DNA of 32,426 nucleotides from Butyrivibrio sp. Su6 (GCF_900108105.1 NZ_FNUR01000017.1:1-32426); one strand, 5' to 3'. Positions 14,165 through 23,152 are shown, counted from the stretch's first letter. The notes: generated by a model not told the origin, from the sequence alone. Numbers and translations: made by a program.

Positions 14165-15700
14165 ATGCCAAACTGGTTAAAAGATGCTGTTTTTTATGAG
14201 ATATATCCTCAGACCTTTAAAGATACCAACGGAGATGGTATCGGAGACTTTCAGGGTATAATTGAAAAGCTCGACTATGTGAAAGCCCTTGGATGCAATG
14301 CTCTTTGGATCAATCCCTGCTATGATTCACCATTCAAAGATGCTGGCTATGATGTAAGAGACTACAAAAAAGTTGCTCCCCGCTACGGAACTAACGAGGA
14401 TCTGTACAGATTGTTTGAGGTAGCTCATGAAAAGGGAATTCATGTGCTGCTTGATCTCGTCCCAGGTCATACATCTGAAGAGCATGAATGGTTTCAGGAG
14501 AGCAAAAAAGCTACTGACAACGAATACACCAACCGCTATGTCTGGACTCATCACTGGATCCAGGGAATTGCCGGTCACCCATACATTGGCGGCGAAGCTG
14601 ACAGAAATGGCTGTTACATGCTCAATTTCTTCAAATGTCAGCCTGCTCTTAACTATGGTTTCCTCAACAGAACAGAGGACTGGCAGCTTCCACCTGATCA
14701 TCCCGACTGTATAGCCACAAGAGAAGCCATGAAAGACGTCATGCGCTTTTGGCTTGACCACGGATGCGACGGCTTTAGAGTTGATATGGCCGATTCTCTG
14801 GTAAAAGATGATGATGAGAACAAATCCGCTACAGGCGCCGTTTGGAAAAATATAAGGCAGATGCTGGATGAAGAATACCCAGAAGCTGCAATCATCTCAG
14901 AGTGGTCCAATCCACGTCAGGCTCTCAAGTACGGTTTCCACGCTGACTTCTACCTTGATCATCACGGAAATGGTTACAATACGCTTCTTCGCGACTATGA
15001 AACAGAAGGCGGTGACCACAGCTTCCTTAAAAAGGACGGAAGCGGCGATATCATGCGCTTTTTAAATGATTATCTGCCAAAATATGACGATACAAAAAAT
15101 GATGGCTACATCAGTTTCATCACTTGCAACCACGACACCCCTCGTCCACGCAGAACTCTTGATATGGACGAACTTAAGATTGCTTACGCGATGTTTCTGA
15201 CTCTTCCCGGCGTTCCTTTTATCTACTACGGCGACGAAATAGGAATGAGATATCTTGATGTTCCAACCAAGGAAGGCGGCTATACCAGAACCGGTACCAG
15301 AACTCCAATGCAGTGGGATAACAGCAAAAATCACGGCTTCTCAGATGCTGATGCCTCAATGCTTTATTTACCGGTAGACACAGATGCGGATGCTCCAACT
15401 GTTGCTGATCAGCTTGGCGTTAAAAATTCTCTCCTTAATACAGTAAAAGAGCTCACTTCTCTTCGTCACAAGTACGAAGACCTTCAGGCTGACGGCTCTT
15501 TTGAAGTAGTATATGCTGAAGCAGAGTCCTTCCCCTTCGTATATAAGAGAGGTAAGTTGACTATTGCTATTAATCCATCAGACAAAAAAGCCTACGTGAA
15601 GCTTCCTTCCAAAGGCGAGTGTATCTATTCTATCGGGGACGTCTCTCTTAATGACTATGAGCTTAAGATGGCTCCTCAGTCTTTTGTAGTAATGCAGTAA
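14165..15700 (+). CDS. GH13 alpha-glucosidase/alpha-amylase-family enzyme
   Basis: This intracellular glycoside hydrolase has no signal peptide and 511 residues. Conserved GH13 regions are visible: DLVPGHTS (region I, near 97-104), GFRVD with nucleophile Asp207, ISEW with acid/base Glu246, and CNHD with Asp324. The barrel starts WLKDAVFYEIYPQTFKDTNGDG, as in oligo-1,6-glucosidases and trehalose-synthase relatives, and a short beta domain closes the protein. Linkage preference cannot be read from sequence. The ATG at 14165 follows GGAGGG by 7 nt. The LacI-type operator at its promoter links it with glycogen phosphorylase 13 kb away, suggesting a role in maltodextrin or glycogen breakdown. Confidence 0.9.
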   Translation: MPNWLKDAVFYEIYPQTFKDTNGDGIGDFQGIIEKLDYVKALGCNALWINPCYDSPFKDAGYDVRDYKKVAPRYGTNEDLYRLFEVAHEKGIHVLLDLVPGHTSEEHEWFQESKKATDNEYTNRYVWTHHWIQGIAGHPYIGGEADRNGCYMLNFFKCQPALNYGFLNRTEDWQLPPDHPDCIATREAMKDVMRFWLDHGCDGFRVDMADSLVKDDDENKSATGAVWKNIRQMLDEEYPEAAIISEWSNPRQALKYGFHADFYLDHHGNGYNTLLRDYETEGGDHSFLKKDGSGDIMRFLNDYLPKYDDTKNDGYISFITCNHDTPRPRRTLDMDELKIAYAMFLTLPGVPFIYYGDEIGMRYLDVPTKEGGYTRTGTRTPMQWDNSKNHGFSDADASMLYLPVDTDADAPTVADQLGVKNSLLNTVKELTSLRHKYEDLQADGSFEVVYAEAESFPFVYKRGKLTIAINPSDKKAYVKLPSKGECIYSIGDVSLNDYELKMAPQSFVVMQ

Positions 15701-15730
15701 ACTACTATTACGAAAACCACGACTCCAATA

Positions 15731-15759
15731 TTGAAAATTATACTGAAATATGTTATATT
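15731..15759 (+). promoter_or_regulatory. Promoter of the aldo/keto reductase gene
   Basis: TTGAAA (15731-15736), a 17-bp spacer and TATATT (15754-15759), about 60 bp before the start codon. A direct repeat AATTGTTAA follows in the leader, of unknown meaning. Confidence 0.7.
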
Positions 15760-15819
15760 TTACTCAATTAAATTGTTAACTCTTTATTGCGGTTATCAAT
15801 TGTTAAAGGGAGATTTTTT

Positions 15820-17001
15820 ATGGAGTACAGGAAAAATAAAAAAGGGGAACCAATTTCAATTTTAGGCTATGGTTGCATGCGTTTTACAAGTGGGCCTACA
15901 GGAATCGACATCGATAAGGCTGAAAAAGAGATCATGACTGCTTTTGAATCTGGTGTAAACTATTTCGATACAGCTTATGTTTACCCCGGAAGTGAAGCTG
16001 CTCTTGGTGAGATACTTGAGCGCAACCATATCAGAGAAAAAGTAAATATTGCAACAAAGCTTCCTCAATATCTCGTCGGAAGCAGAAATGCTCTAGACAG
16101 GTATTTTAACGAAGAGCTCAAAAGGCTTCGCACCGACTATGTGGATTACTACCTCATGCACCACATGACAGCCAGCAATCAATGGGATAAACTGGTCGGT
16201 CTTGGCGTAAAAGAATGGATTGAGGAAAAGAAAAAGAGCGGCCAGATCAGAAATATTGGCTTCTCCTATCACGGAAACACTGAAGATTTCATTGAGATTC
16301 TTGATGCTTATGATTGGGATTTCTGTCAGATTCAGTACAATTACATGGACGAACACTCACAGGCAGGTGTTAAAGGTCTTAAACATGCTGCAGAAAAGAA
16401 CATTCCTGTTGTGATAATGGAACCCCTTCGTGGTGGAAAGCTTGTTAATCTTCTTCCACAGAAGGCAAAAGCTCTTATTGCCACAAGCCCCAGTGGATAT
16501 TCACCTGCAGAATATGGTCTTCGCTGGCTTTGGAATCAGCCTGAAGTAACCTGCGTTCTTTCAGGAATGAATTCAATAGAGATGGTACAGGAAAACTGCC
16601 GAATAGCTTACGACGCAAAAGCAGGCTCTTTTACCAAGGATGACTTTGAAGTAATTGAGAAGGTAAAAGCTATCATCTCAGAGTCAGAACTTGTAGGCTG
16701 CACAGGCTGTAGATACTGCATGCCATGTCCAAAAGGAGTAGACATTCCGGCACTATTCAGGGTTTACAATATGACTGCACTTGAAAGCAAATCTGCCGCA
16801 AGGTTCGAGTATGCACAGACTGTTGGCCTGAAAAAAGATCCAGCCTTCGCCACTCAGTGCATCAGCTGCGGAAAATGCGAGCAGCACTGCCCTCAGAGCA
16901 TTCCTATCAGAGAAAAAATAAGGGAAGCAGATAAAGTACTTCGTCCACTTCCATATAAGATCGGTATTAATGTTGTTCGAGCTTTCATGCTGAGAAAGTA
17001 A
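15820..17001 (+). CDS. Aldo/keto reductase with C-terminal 4Fe-4S ferredoxin domain
   Basis: The N-terminal domain is an aldo/keto reductase barrel with the catalytic tetrad Asp50, Tyr55, Lys80 and His114. The C-terminal part holds two Cys clusters, CTGCRYCMPCP and CISCGKCEQHCP, expected to bind two 4Fe-4S clusters. Such fused proteins are common in anaerobic Firmicutes and are usually called iron-sulfur oxidoreductases of the aldo/keto reductase family; physiological substrates are mostly unknown. The 393-residue protein starts at the ATG at 15820 behind AAAGGGAG rather than at an upstream TTG. It is monocistronic, with its own promoter and a terminator 20 bp after the stop. Confidence 0.93.
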   Translation: MEYRKNKKGEPISILGYGCMRFTSGPTGIDIDKAEKEIMTAFESGVNYFDTAYVYPGSEAALGEILERNHIREKVNIATKLPQYLVGSRNALDRYFNEELKRLRTDYVDYYLMHHMTASNQWDKLVGLGVKEWIEEKKKSGQIRNIGFSYHGNTEDFIEILDAYDWDFCQIQYNYMDEHSQAGVKGLKHAAEKNIPVVIMEPLRGGKLVNLLPQKAKALIATSPSGYSPAEYGLRWLWNQPEVTCVLSGMNSIEMVQENCRIAYDAKAGSFTKDDFEVIEKVKAIISESELVGCTGCRYCMPCPKGVDIPALFRVYNMTALESKSAARFEYAQTVGLKKDPAFATQCISCGKCEQHCPQSIPIREKIREADKVLRPLPYKIGINVVRAFMLRK

Positions 17002-17020
17002 ATACTGATGATGTAGATTA

Positions 17021-17068
17021 TAAAGAGGATTCTTGATAAGCATATTGCTTACACAAGAATCCTCTTTA
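17021..17068. terminator. Bidirectional terminator between convergent genes
   Basis: A perfect 15-bp stem (17021-17035 with 17054-17068) encloses a second small stem TAAGC/GCTTA. The stem's own A/T ends supply the U-tracts on both strands. It separates the aldo/keto reductase and heptad-repeat genes. Its sequence and two-storey layout are nearly repeated at 30176-30227. Confidence 0.85.
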
Positions 17069-17098
17069 TAGTCTTTGACTATTCTTAAATATCAATTA

Positions 17099-20047
17099 TT
17101 AGAGAGACTTAATTGCATCTGTCTTGATGATAAATTTAACGCTGCTGTCAACGTCCTCACTTGCACCGCCAAATGATGTGTAGCTCTCGCCTGCCTCTTT
17201 GATTGCTGTCATTCTGTCAGCAAACTCTGTAAGGTCTCCATCGAATGCTTCGTAGAGCTTCTTGATACCTTCTTCATCAAGCTTGATAACACCATCAAGG
17301 AGTTCCTGAACACCATCATCAAGTTTGATAGCACCATCGTTGAGTTCACCTACACCATCATTGAGCTTGATTGCGCCATCGTTAAGTTTACCAGCGCCAT
17401 CATCAAGCTGTCTTGCACCATCGTTTAGCTGATATGCGCCATCCTTAAGCTGATATGCACCATCATTTAGCTGTGATGCGCCATCTACAAGTTTTCCATT
17501 ATTTTCAACAAGTTGGCTTGTGCCATCCTTCAACTGTGATGCACCAGATGAAAGCTCTCCCAGTCCGGAGTCAAGTGCACTTACTCCATTATAAATTGTA
17601 GTAGCGCCTGCAGCAAATTCTGCTGTTCCACTTGCTAATACACTTGTTCCATCCAATAAAGCCTGTACCTTTGCATTATTTCGTAAGTCTGCACTTCCAC
17701 TTAATTTTTTCTCAATCAGATCAATAGTTGCAATTGCTGATTCTGCAGCCCCATGAAGCTGATTATATGCTGAAATTACATATATTCCCTGTGGTAAGGA
17801 CTCATCAAGCTTAGATGCACTGTCATTAAGCTTAGCAGAAATACCTTTAAGCTGTGTTGCAGTCTCAGTCATTTGTGTCTGCATATTTTGGCTTAATACT
17901 GTTATTTTGCCTTGAAGTTCCTGATTGGATTTTTCTAAGTCAGCGTTTGCACTCGTCAATTCATCTATTTTCTTACTCAGCTCTTCAATTTGTTTTTCTG
18001 AATCGCTATCTGTTGAGCCATTCGTAGCATTTAGCATCGTAGTCAGATCCACATTAGAGTTACCTGTAGCAACCTTTGAAGCACCAAGGTAATTTGTTAG
18101 CTCTTCATTGTCTTCCTCTTCACCTTCTACTGTAATTGTAGTAGTACCACCAGTTGCTGCATCTATTGATTCCTCTTCCTTGTCATCAACTTCATTTTCA
18201 TCAACTACCTTTTCTTCTGTGTCATTCTCATCCTCTTCTTCATCATCTGTATCATCATCATCTAATGGATTTGTAAGTTCATCAAAATCAGCTGTTACAA
18301 ATAGTATTGCGTCATTTGTTTCCATTGTCACACTGTTTGTTTCTGTCTGCACTTCTGATGTATCACTTGTATTTGCGGCATCTGTTGATACATTTTCCTG
18401 AGACTGTGCAGCACCTGCTGCAGCCTGCTTTTGAGCGGCAGCTTTTAATCCCTCATCTATCTGGTTCGCTGCATCTTTTAATTGTGTAGAAATTCCAAAT
18501 AACTGTTCTTCTGCTGCTTTCTTGCCTGATACTATCTGTGTTGCTTTATAAACATCTGTGACTTCACCTTTTGAAATAGTACTAAACCCAGCTGCAACCT
18601 GATCATTCCACGTTGTCTTACCATCAAGGAAATCAAGTGCTGCCTGAATCTGTGCCTTTTGAGTCTCCATTTCTACTACACTAGCCTTCATAGTACCGTT
18701 CACTGTATCAATCAATGTATTGACACCATCATTAACCTGTCCTGCTCCTGCAGCAATCTTATTGGCATTTCCAACAAAATCTTTTGCTTTCATACCATTG
18801 ACAAGCTGATCAGCACCGCTCTTTGCTGCTCCAGCTCCATCTGCGATTTTGCCAGCACCATCGTTTATCTTGCTTGCGCCATCTGTATAAGCAACTATTC
18901 CATCTTTAAGACTACCTGTTCCATCATATAATGAACCTGTTCCGTCATAAAGCTTGCTTGTTCCATCATACAGCTTGCCAGTTCCGTCCTTCAGGTCCTT
19001 TGTACCATCTTTGAGTTCCTTAGTTCCATCGTAGAGCTTTGTAACGCCGTCGCGAAGATCTGATGTGCCATCCTTAAGCTCCTTGCTGCCATCAACAAGC
19101 TTTGTTGAGCCATCATTAAGCTCGCTCATATCATCCTTGAGGTCATCGAGCTTATCTGAATCAGATAGATCAGTTAAACCAAAGTCTGAGAGGATATCTG
19201 AGCTTGCCATTGTGATCGTCATGCCAAGTTCGAAATCTGTTGTATCAGCAGTTACTTCAAAATGATTTGTGAGTTTCTCATCAAGATCACCGTTTTCGTT
19301 AAGTTCTTCCCACTTCTCATCATCAATATCAAGAGATTCTTTAAGGCCGGGAACTGCAACGCCCATTACTACGTAGTTGCCGCCGTCTGAAATAACCTTA
19401 CCGTTTGAGATCTCTACGTTTGAGAACTTGTCTGAATCAAGCATCATACCTGAAACCATTGCAAATGGTGTATAAACTTCAATCTCTTTGCCATTAACTT
19501 CTACAGTCTGTTTCTCTTTATTTTCATAGTCGAAACGGATTGTTACTCTGCCGCTCTTTCCTGCAAGCTCTTCAGGAGAAATCTCTTTTCCGTCAAGAGT
19601 ATATGTTATCTTCATATCAACAGGAAGCTCTTTGTCTGTAGTTCCCTGGTAGTAAATATCCGCACCTGAAGCATTCCAGGTAAGTGTTCCGTCACCGTTA
19701 TCTGTGAAAGTTTCCGAACCCTTTACATTTACGATATCTTTAAGTTCTGTAGTATCTGACATCTCGCTTGATGCATCTGCATTCTTGAGCCACTCGCTAA
19801 CGATGACATCGTTTACTGCACCATTGGCATCTGTCTTAACATATACTGTTTCAACCTTGCCGGCCTCTGACTCACTTGAAGCAACAGCTGAATTTGTTAC
19901 CATGCTCTCTTCAATCTCTGACTCAGCCTGTGTCTCAACTGCTGCAGTCTCATCTGTAACTGTATTTGCTCCGCATGCTACTGACATCATAGCAAGCATT
20001 GCTGCCATTATAACTGAAAATGATTTCATTAAACTTTTTCTGATCAT
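17099..20047 (-). CDS. Secreted xxxLxxG heptad-repeat protein, partner of MMPL transporter
   Basis: The 982-residue protein starts with a signal peptide ending near Cys25 (MMSVACGAN), a possible but imperfect lipobox. Residues 60-300 look globular. Two arrays of xxxLxxG heptads follow (about 309-410 and 807-925), with units such as KLYDGTG, ELKDGTK and QLNDGAY. Between them lie a Gln/Ala-rich segment, a very acidic stretch (about 588-650) and a coiled coil (about 683-745). The arrays match the heptads of YhgE/Pip-type proteins, but the membrane helices that normally flank them are missing. The ATG at 20047 follows AGAGGAGA. It is the second gene after the MMPL transporter, 130 bp downstream. 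A role as a wall-spanning rod or adaptor is inference. Confidence 0.85.
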   Translation of the reverse strand: MIRKSLMKSFSVIMAAMLAMMSVACGANTVTDETAAVETQAESEIEESMVTNSAVASSESEAGKVETVYVKTDANGAVNDVIVSEWLKNADASSEMSDTTELKDIVNVKGSETFTDNGDGTLTWNASGADIYYQGTTDKELPVDMKITYTLDGKEISPEELAGKSGRVTIRFDYENKEKQTVEVNGKEIEVYTPFAMVSGMMLDSDKFSNVEISNGKVISDGGNYVVMGVAVPGLKESLDIDDEKWEELNENGDLDEKLTNHFEVTADTTDFELGMTITMASSDILSDFGLTDLSDSDKLDDLKDDMSELNDGSTKLVDGSKELKDGTSDLRDGVTKLYDGTKELKDGTKDLKDGTGKLYDGTSKLYDGTGSLYDGTGSLKDGIVAYTDGASKINDGAGKIADGAGAAKSGADQLVNGMKAKDFVGNANKIAAGAGQVNDGVNTLIDTVNGTMKASVVEMETQKAQIQAALDFLDGKTTWNDQVAAGFSTISKGEVTDVYKATQIVSGKKAAEEQLFGISTQLKDAANQIDEGLKAAAQKQAAAGAAQSQENVSTDAANTSDTSEVQTETNSVTMETNDAILFVTADFDELTNPLDDDDTDDEEEDENDTEEKVVDENEVDDKEEESIDAATGGTTTITVEGEEEDNEELTNYLGASKVATGNSNVDLTTMLNATNGSTDSDSEKQIEELSKKIDELTSANADLEKSNQELQGKITVLSQNMQTQMTETATQLKGISAKLNDSASKLDESLPQGIYVISAYNQLHGAAESAIATIDLIEKKLSGSADLRNNAKVQALLDGTSVLASGTAEFAAGATTIYNGVSALDSGLGELSSGASQLKDGTSQLVENNGKLVDGASQLNDGAYQLKDGAYQLNDGARQLDDGAGKLNDGAIKLNDGVGELNDGAIKLDDGVQELLDGVIKLDEEGIKKLYEAFDGDLTEFADRMTAIKEAGESYTSFGGASEDVDSSVKFIIKTDAIKSL

Positions 20048-20077
20048 GACTAATTTCTCCTCTTTATTATTATTTTA

Positions 20078-20096
20078 AATCCCAGCTAATGGGATT
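20078..20096. repeat. Small hairpin next to the paired repeats
   Basis: AATCCC (20078-20083) and GGGATT (20091-20096) form a short perfect stem just before two larger hairpin repeats. It may be part of the same structured element. Confidence 0.4.
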
Positions 20097-20098
20097 CT

Positions 20099-20127
20099 CA
20101 CTAGGCTCGTAAAAACCTCGCCAAGTG
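20099..20127. repeat. Hairpin repeat unit A in the MMPL/heptad intergenic region
   Basis: This 29-bp unit has arms CACTAGGC and GCCAAGTG around the loop TCGTAAAAACCTC. It pairs as CACT/AGTG plus GGC/GCC with one A-A mismatch. It is repeated at 20143-20171 with compensating arm changes. Confidence 0.7.
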
Positions 20128-20142
20128 TTCACCCATGGCTCG

Positions 20143-20171
20143 CACTAGCTTCGTAAATACCTCAGCAAGTG
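20143..20171. repeat. Hairpin repeat unit B in the MMPL/heptad intergenic region
   Basis: Arms CACTAGCT and AGCAAGTG surround the loop TCGTAAATACCTC. Compared with unit A, the arms change from GGC/GCC to GCT/AGC, so pairing is preserved while the sequence differs, and the loop differs by one base. Period between units is 44 bp. It ends 6 bp from the MMPL stop codon. Confidence 0.7.
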
Positions 20172-20177
20172 CTCTGC

Positions 20178-22295
20178 TCATGCCACGTGATGAATAAAAT
20201 CCCCAAAATGGTGGTGCTCATGGTGAACAGCCTCAACATCCTTCATACCGAAGGTTGTCTTAACAATCACCCAGTCGAAGAGCATGTACATTGCAGGCAG
20301 TACCAAAAGAACTGTGAACATACTGATGATTGCTCCTCTTGCCATCAGGTTACAGAGTGAACCGATCATATCGATACTTGAAATAAGTCCAACTCCGAAT
20401 GTTGCTGCAAAGAATGAAAGAGCACTTACAATTACTGATTTCATACTTGTTGAAAGAGCTATCAAAGTTGCCTCTTTCTTGTCATGTCCGTCCTTTCTCT
20501 CATTGAGGTATCTTGTTGTCATAAGGATCGCATAGTCAACTGTTGCTCCCAGCTGAATAGTTCCGATTACGACTGATGAGATGAAAGGAATTGTTGTCTT
20601 TGTATAGAATGGAAGTCCCATGTTAACAAAGATAGCAAACTCAATTACCGCAACCAGGATAAATGGAAGTGATACAGACTTAAGTACGAAAGCAATGATC
20701 AAAAATACAAGTCCGATTGAAACAGTGTTAACTACGTTGAAATCATGATTTGTAATATTGATCAGATCCTTTGTACAAGGCGCCTCACCAACTACCATAG
20801 CCTTTGGATCATAGCTCTTAACAATCTTATCAACCTGATTGATCTGAGCATTTATTTCATCAGAAGCTATCTTGTAATCAGTTGTCAAAAGAACCATCTT
20901 CCACTCGTCGCTCTCGAGCTTATCAAAGGCATCCTCAGGAATGAACTCTCTTGGAAGTGCAGGTCCTATAAGTGAATCTGTGCTTAATACAGCAAGGATA
21001 CCGTCGGTATTTTTCAGTTCTTTTATCATCTGGTTCATGGATGCTGAATCCAGGTTCTTATCAACAAGAAGCATGTACGCTGAATTCATCTCAAACTTCT
21101 CATCAACTTCGTTGGCACCCTGAACACTCTCAAGGCTGTCTGGCAAAGTCTGTGTCAGGTCATAATAAACACTTGTGTGATTATTTCCGTAAATTGCCGG
21201 ATACAAAAGAACAAGAAATATAGCAAGGAAAGCAAGGTAATGCTTTGCAATAAACTTTGGAATTCTGTTAAACTCCGGCATCAAAGGCTTATGCTTTGTC
21301 TTTTCAATGAGGTTGTCAAAAACAAGGATCATACTTGGAAGGATTGTTACGCATCCGATAACACCAAATACAACGCCCTTAGCCATTACAATTCCCAGGT
21401 CAAGTCCAAGTGTAAAGCTCATGAACATAAGTGCTATAAAACCTGCAACTGTCGTTATTGAGCTTCCAAGAACTGATGTGAAGGTCGCTGAAATAGCGTT
21501 TGCCATTGCATCCTTTTTGTCATCATTTCTTTCAAGCTCTTCCTGATAGCTGTGCCACAGGAATATTGAATAGTCAAGTGTAACTCCCAGCTGAAGTACT
21601 GCGCTCAGTGACTGGGTGATAAAAGAAATCTCTCCTTTAAAGACGTTGGTACCCATGTTGTAAACGATTGCCATTCCAATACTTAAAAGGAAGAAAAGAG
21701 GTATCAGATAGGAATCCATTGTCAGTGAAAGAACTATCACTGCAAGAAGTACTGCGATTCCTACATATATAGGTGTCTCTTTTTCTGCCATGTTCTTGGT
21801 ATCTGTTACGATGGCGCTCATGCCGCTCATGAAGCACTGCTTGTCGGAAATCTTTCTGATGTCCTCAATGGCCTGCATTGTTCCATCTGATGATGTTCCT
21901 TCATCAAATACAACGAACATCATTGTGGCGTCTTCGCTATTGAAAGCATCGTAGACTTCTGTCGGAAGCATCTCCATTGGAACTGACAGATCCATTACGG
22001 AGTCGTACCAGATTACATCTGCAACGTGGTCCACATTTTCGATTTTTGATTTAAGATTCGCAACATCTTTTTCCTCCATGCCCTCAGCTACATATAGGAC
22101 AAAAGAGCCTGTGCCAAACTGGTCAAGCAGGATATCCTGACCCTTCATGGTCTCGATATCCTTCGGTAAATAAGTAAGGATATCGTAATTGACTCTTGTG
22201 TTAAAATAGCCGATCGCGGACGGAACTAGAAGTGCTATTGCCGCTATCAGTATAACATATCTTAGCTTTACAATTAAATGTGAAAGCTTATTCAT
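20178..22295 (-). CDS. MMPL/RND-family transporter
   Basis: The 705-residue protein is a compact RND permease: a helix at about 12-30, a first external domain (about 35-170), five or six helices, then a helix near 350-370, a second external domain and a final helix bundle. Paired motifs QLGVTLDYSIFLW (Asp241-Tyr242) and QLGATVDYAILMT (about 590) are the MMPL Asp-Tyr motifs that carry protons. The C-terminus is unusually His-rich (HHEHHHFGDFIHH). The ATG at 22295 follows GGGAGG. It is divergent from a TetR gene and upstream of the heptad-repeat gene. The substrate may be a lipid, peptide or hydrophobic toxin and cannot be deduced. Confidence 0.92.
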   Translation of the reverse strand: MNKLSHLIVKLRYVILIAAIALLVPSAIGYFNTRVNYDILTYLPKDIETMKGQDILLDQFGTGSFVLYVAEGMEEKDVANLKSKIENVDHVADVIWYDSVMDLSVPMEMLPTEVYDAFNSEDATMMFVVFDEGTSSDGTMQAIEDIRKISDKQCFMSGMSAIVTDTKNMAEKETPIYVGIAVLLAVIVLSLTMDSYLIPLFFLLSIGMAIVYNMGTNVFKGEISFITQSLSAVLQLGVTLDYSIFLWHSYQEELERNDDKKDAMANAISATFTSVLGSSITTVAGFIALMFMSFTLGLDLGIVMAKGVVFGVIGCVTILPSMILVFDNLIEKTKHKPLMPEFNRIPKFIAKHYLAFLAIFLVLLYPAIYGNNHTSVYYDLTQTLPDSLESVQGANEVDEKFEMNSAYMLLVDKNLDSASMNQMIKELKNTDGILAVLSTDSLIGPALPREFIPEDAFDKLESDEWKMVLLTTDYKIASDEINAQINQVDKIVKSYDPKAMVVGEAPCTKDLINITNHDFNVVNTVSIGLVFLIIAFVLKSVSLPFILVAVIEFAIFVNMGLPFYTKTTIPFISSVVIGTIQLGATVDYAILMTTRYLNERKDGHDKKEATLIALSTSMKSVIVSALSFFAATFGVGLISSIDMIGSLCNLMARGAIISMFTVLLVLPAMYMLFDWVIVKTTFGMKDVEAVHHEHHHFGDFIHHVA

Positions 22296-22364
22296 AACAA
22301 ACTGCCTCCCTTTTTATTGATTCATTTTTATTTCAAGCGGAACCATTTTTTATGAAATAGTTTA

Positions 22365-22393
22365 TTGACCGCTAGTCATTTTTTATATATTAT
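22365..22393 (+). promoter_or_regulatory. Promoter of the TetR-family regulator gene
   Basis: TTGACC (22365-22370), a 17-bp spacer and TATTAT (22388-22393). The -35 box lies inside the palindrome TGACCGCTAGTCA, so regulator binding would block it. The start codon is about 150 bp downstream, leaving a long leader. Confidence 0.7.
22366..22378. promoter_or_regulatory. Probable TetR operator 1
   Basis: TGACCGCTAGTCA is a 13-bp palindrome (TGAC arms) overlapping the -35 of the TetR gene promoter. A related site lies 43 bp away, about four helical turns. Confidence 0.7.
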
Positions 22394-22422
22394 GGTATAA
22401 CATGAATATGACCAACGGTCAA
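22394..22422 (-). promoter_or_regulatory. Promoter of the MMPL-heptad operon
   Basis: On the minus strand TTGACC (22422-22417), a 17-bp spacer and TATACC (22399-22394). It mirrors the TetR promoter back to back: the two -10 boxes abut at 22393/22394. Confidence 0.65.
22409..22421. promoter_or_regulatory. Probable TetR operator 2
   Basis: TGACCAACGGTCA has perfect 5-bp arms TGACC/GGTCA and overlaps the -35 of the MMPL operon promoter. It is the better of the two palindromes. Confidence 0.72.
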
Positions 22423-22546
22423 TATTTTTTCAATAAAATTTTTATTAAGTGATCCGTTGCCTGTCAGAAGAGGCTTTTTTAGCGAATTTACGCAGATTGC
22501 AGCATAAGATGTCATATGTTAGAATTAGTGAAACGAGGATATAAAA

Positions 22547-23152
22547 ATGGGAAAAGCAGCAGATAATAAGAAATTAAAAATGGAAAATCTTCTCAATACT
22601 TCCTTTGAACTTTTCACTTCACAGGGAATAAACAAGACTTCCATTTCAGATATCGTTAATAAGGCAGGAGTTGCCAAGGGAACCTTCTATCTTTATTTCA
22701 AAGATAAATATGATATAAGGAACAGACTCATCGCCCACAAATCAAGTCAGCTTTTTATGAAAGCCTATGATGCTCTCGGAGATGCCGGAATCGAAGGCTT
22801 CGAAGACAGACTTATTTTTATTATGGATTATGTTTTGGATGAGCTTGAAGCCAACAAGGGGCTTCTTGCTTTCATATATAAAGACCTTTCCTGGGCGGTG
22901 TTCAAAAAAGCTCTCACTTCACCTACTCACAGTGAGGACGTTGACTTTGGCGAAGTTTACAGGAAAATGATTGAAGAGTCCGAGCTTGAATTCCAAGACC
23001 CGGAAGTAATGCTCTTTCTTATAATAGAGCTCGTTGGTTCAACCGGCTACAGCTCCATTATGTATAATGATCCTGTATCCCTTAATGACCTTAAGCCACA
23101 TCTTGAAAAAACTGTTAGAAATATCATAGAAACTCATACCGTAAAACATTAA
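22547..23152 (+). CDS. TetR/AcrR-family transcriptional regulator
   Basis: The 201-residue protein has a typical N-terminal helix-turn-helix at about residues 31-52 (TSISDIVNKAGVAKGTFYLYF) followed by an all-helical ligand domain with no recognisable subtype. The ATG at 22547 has GAGGA 8 nt upstream. It is transcribed away from the MMPL-heptad operon, and each of the two promoters has a TGACC palindrome on its -35 box. It should therefore repress both itself and the transporter until an inducer, perhaps the transported compound, binds. Confidence 0.92.
   Translation: MGKAADNKKLKMENLLNTSFELFTSQGINKTSISDIVNKAGVAKGTFYLYFKDKYDIRNRLIAHKSSQLFMKAYDALGDAGIEGFEDRLIFIMDYVLDELEANKGLLAFIYKDLSWAVFKKALTSPTHSEDVDFGEVYRKMIEESELEFQDPEVMLFLIIELVGSTGYSSIMYNDPVSLNDLKPHLEKTVRNIIETHTVKH

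Noticed and set aside
17099..20047. Plus-strand Ser-rich and Pro-poor ORFs inside the heptad-repeat gene
   Set aside because: They are shadow frames created by the repeated Asp-Gly codons and lack ribosome sites.
20041..20178. CRISPR-like array from the spaced repeats
   Set aside because: There are only two 29-bp units, with stems that differ and a 15-bp spacer, and no cas genes in the window.
22457..22480. GCCT/AGGC stem with six T in the TetR leader as a terminator
   Set aside because: A 4-bp stem is too weak to call without conservation.
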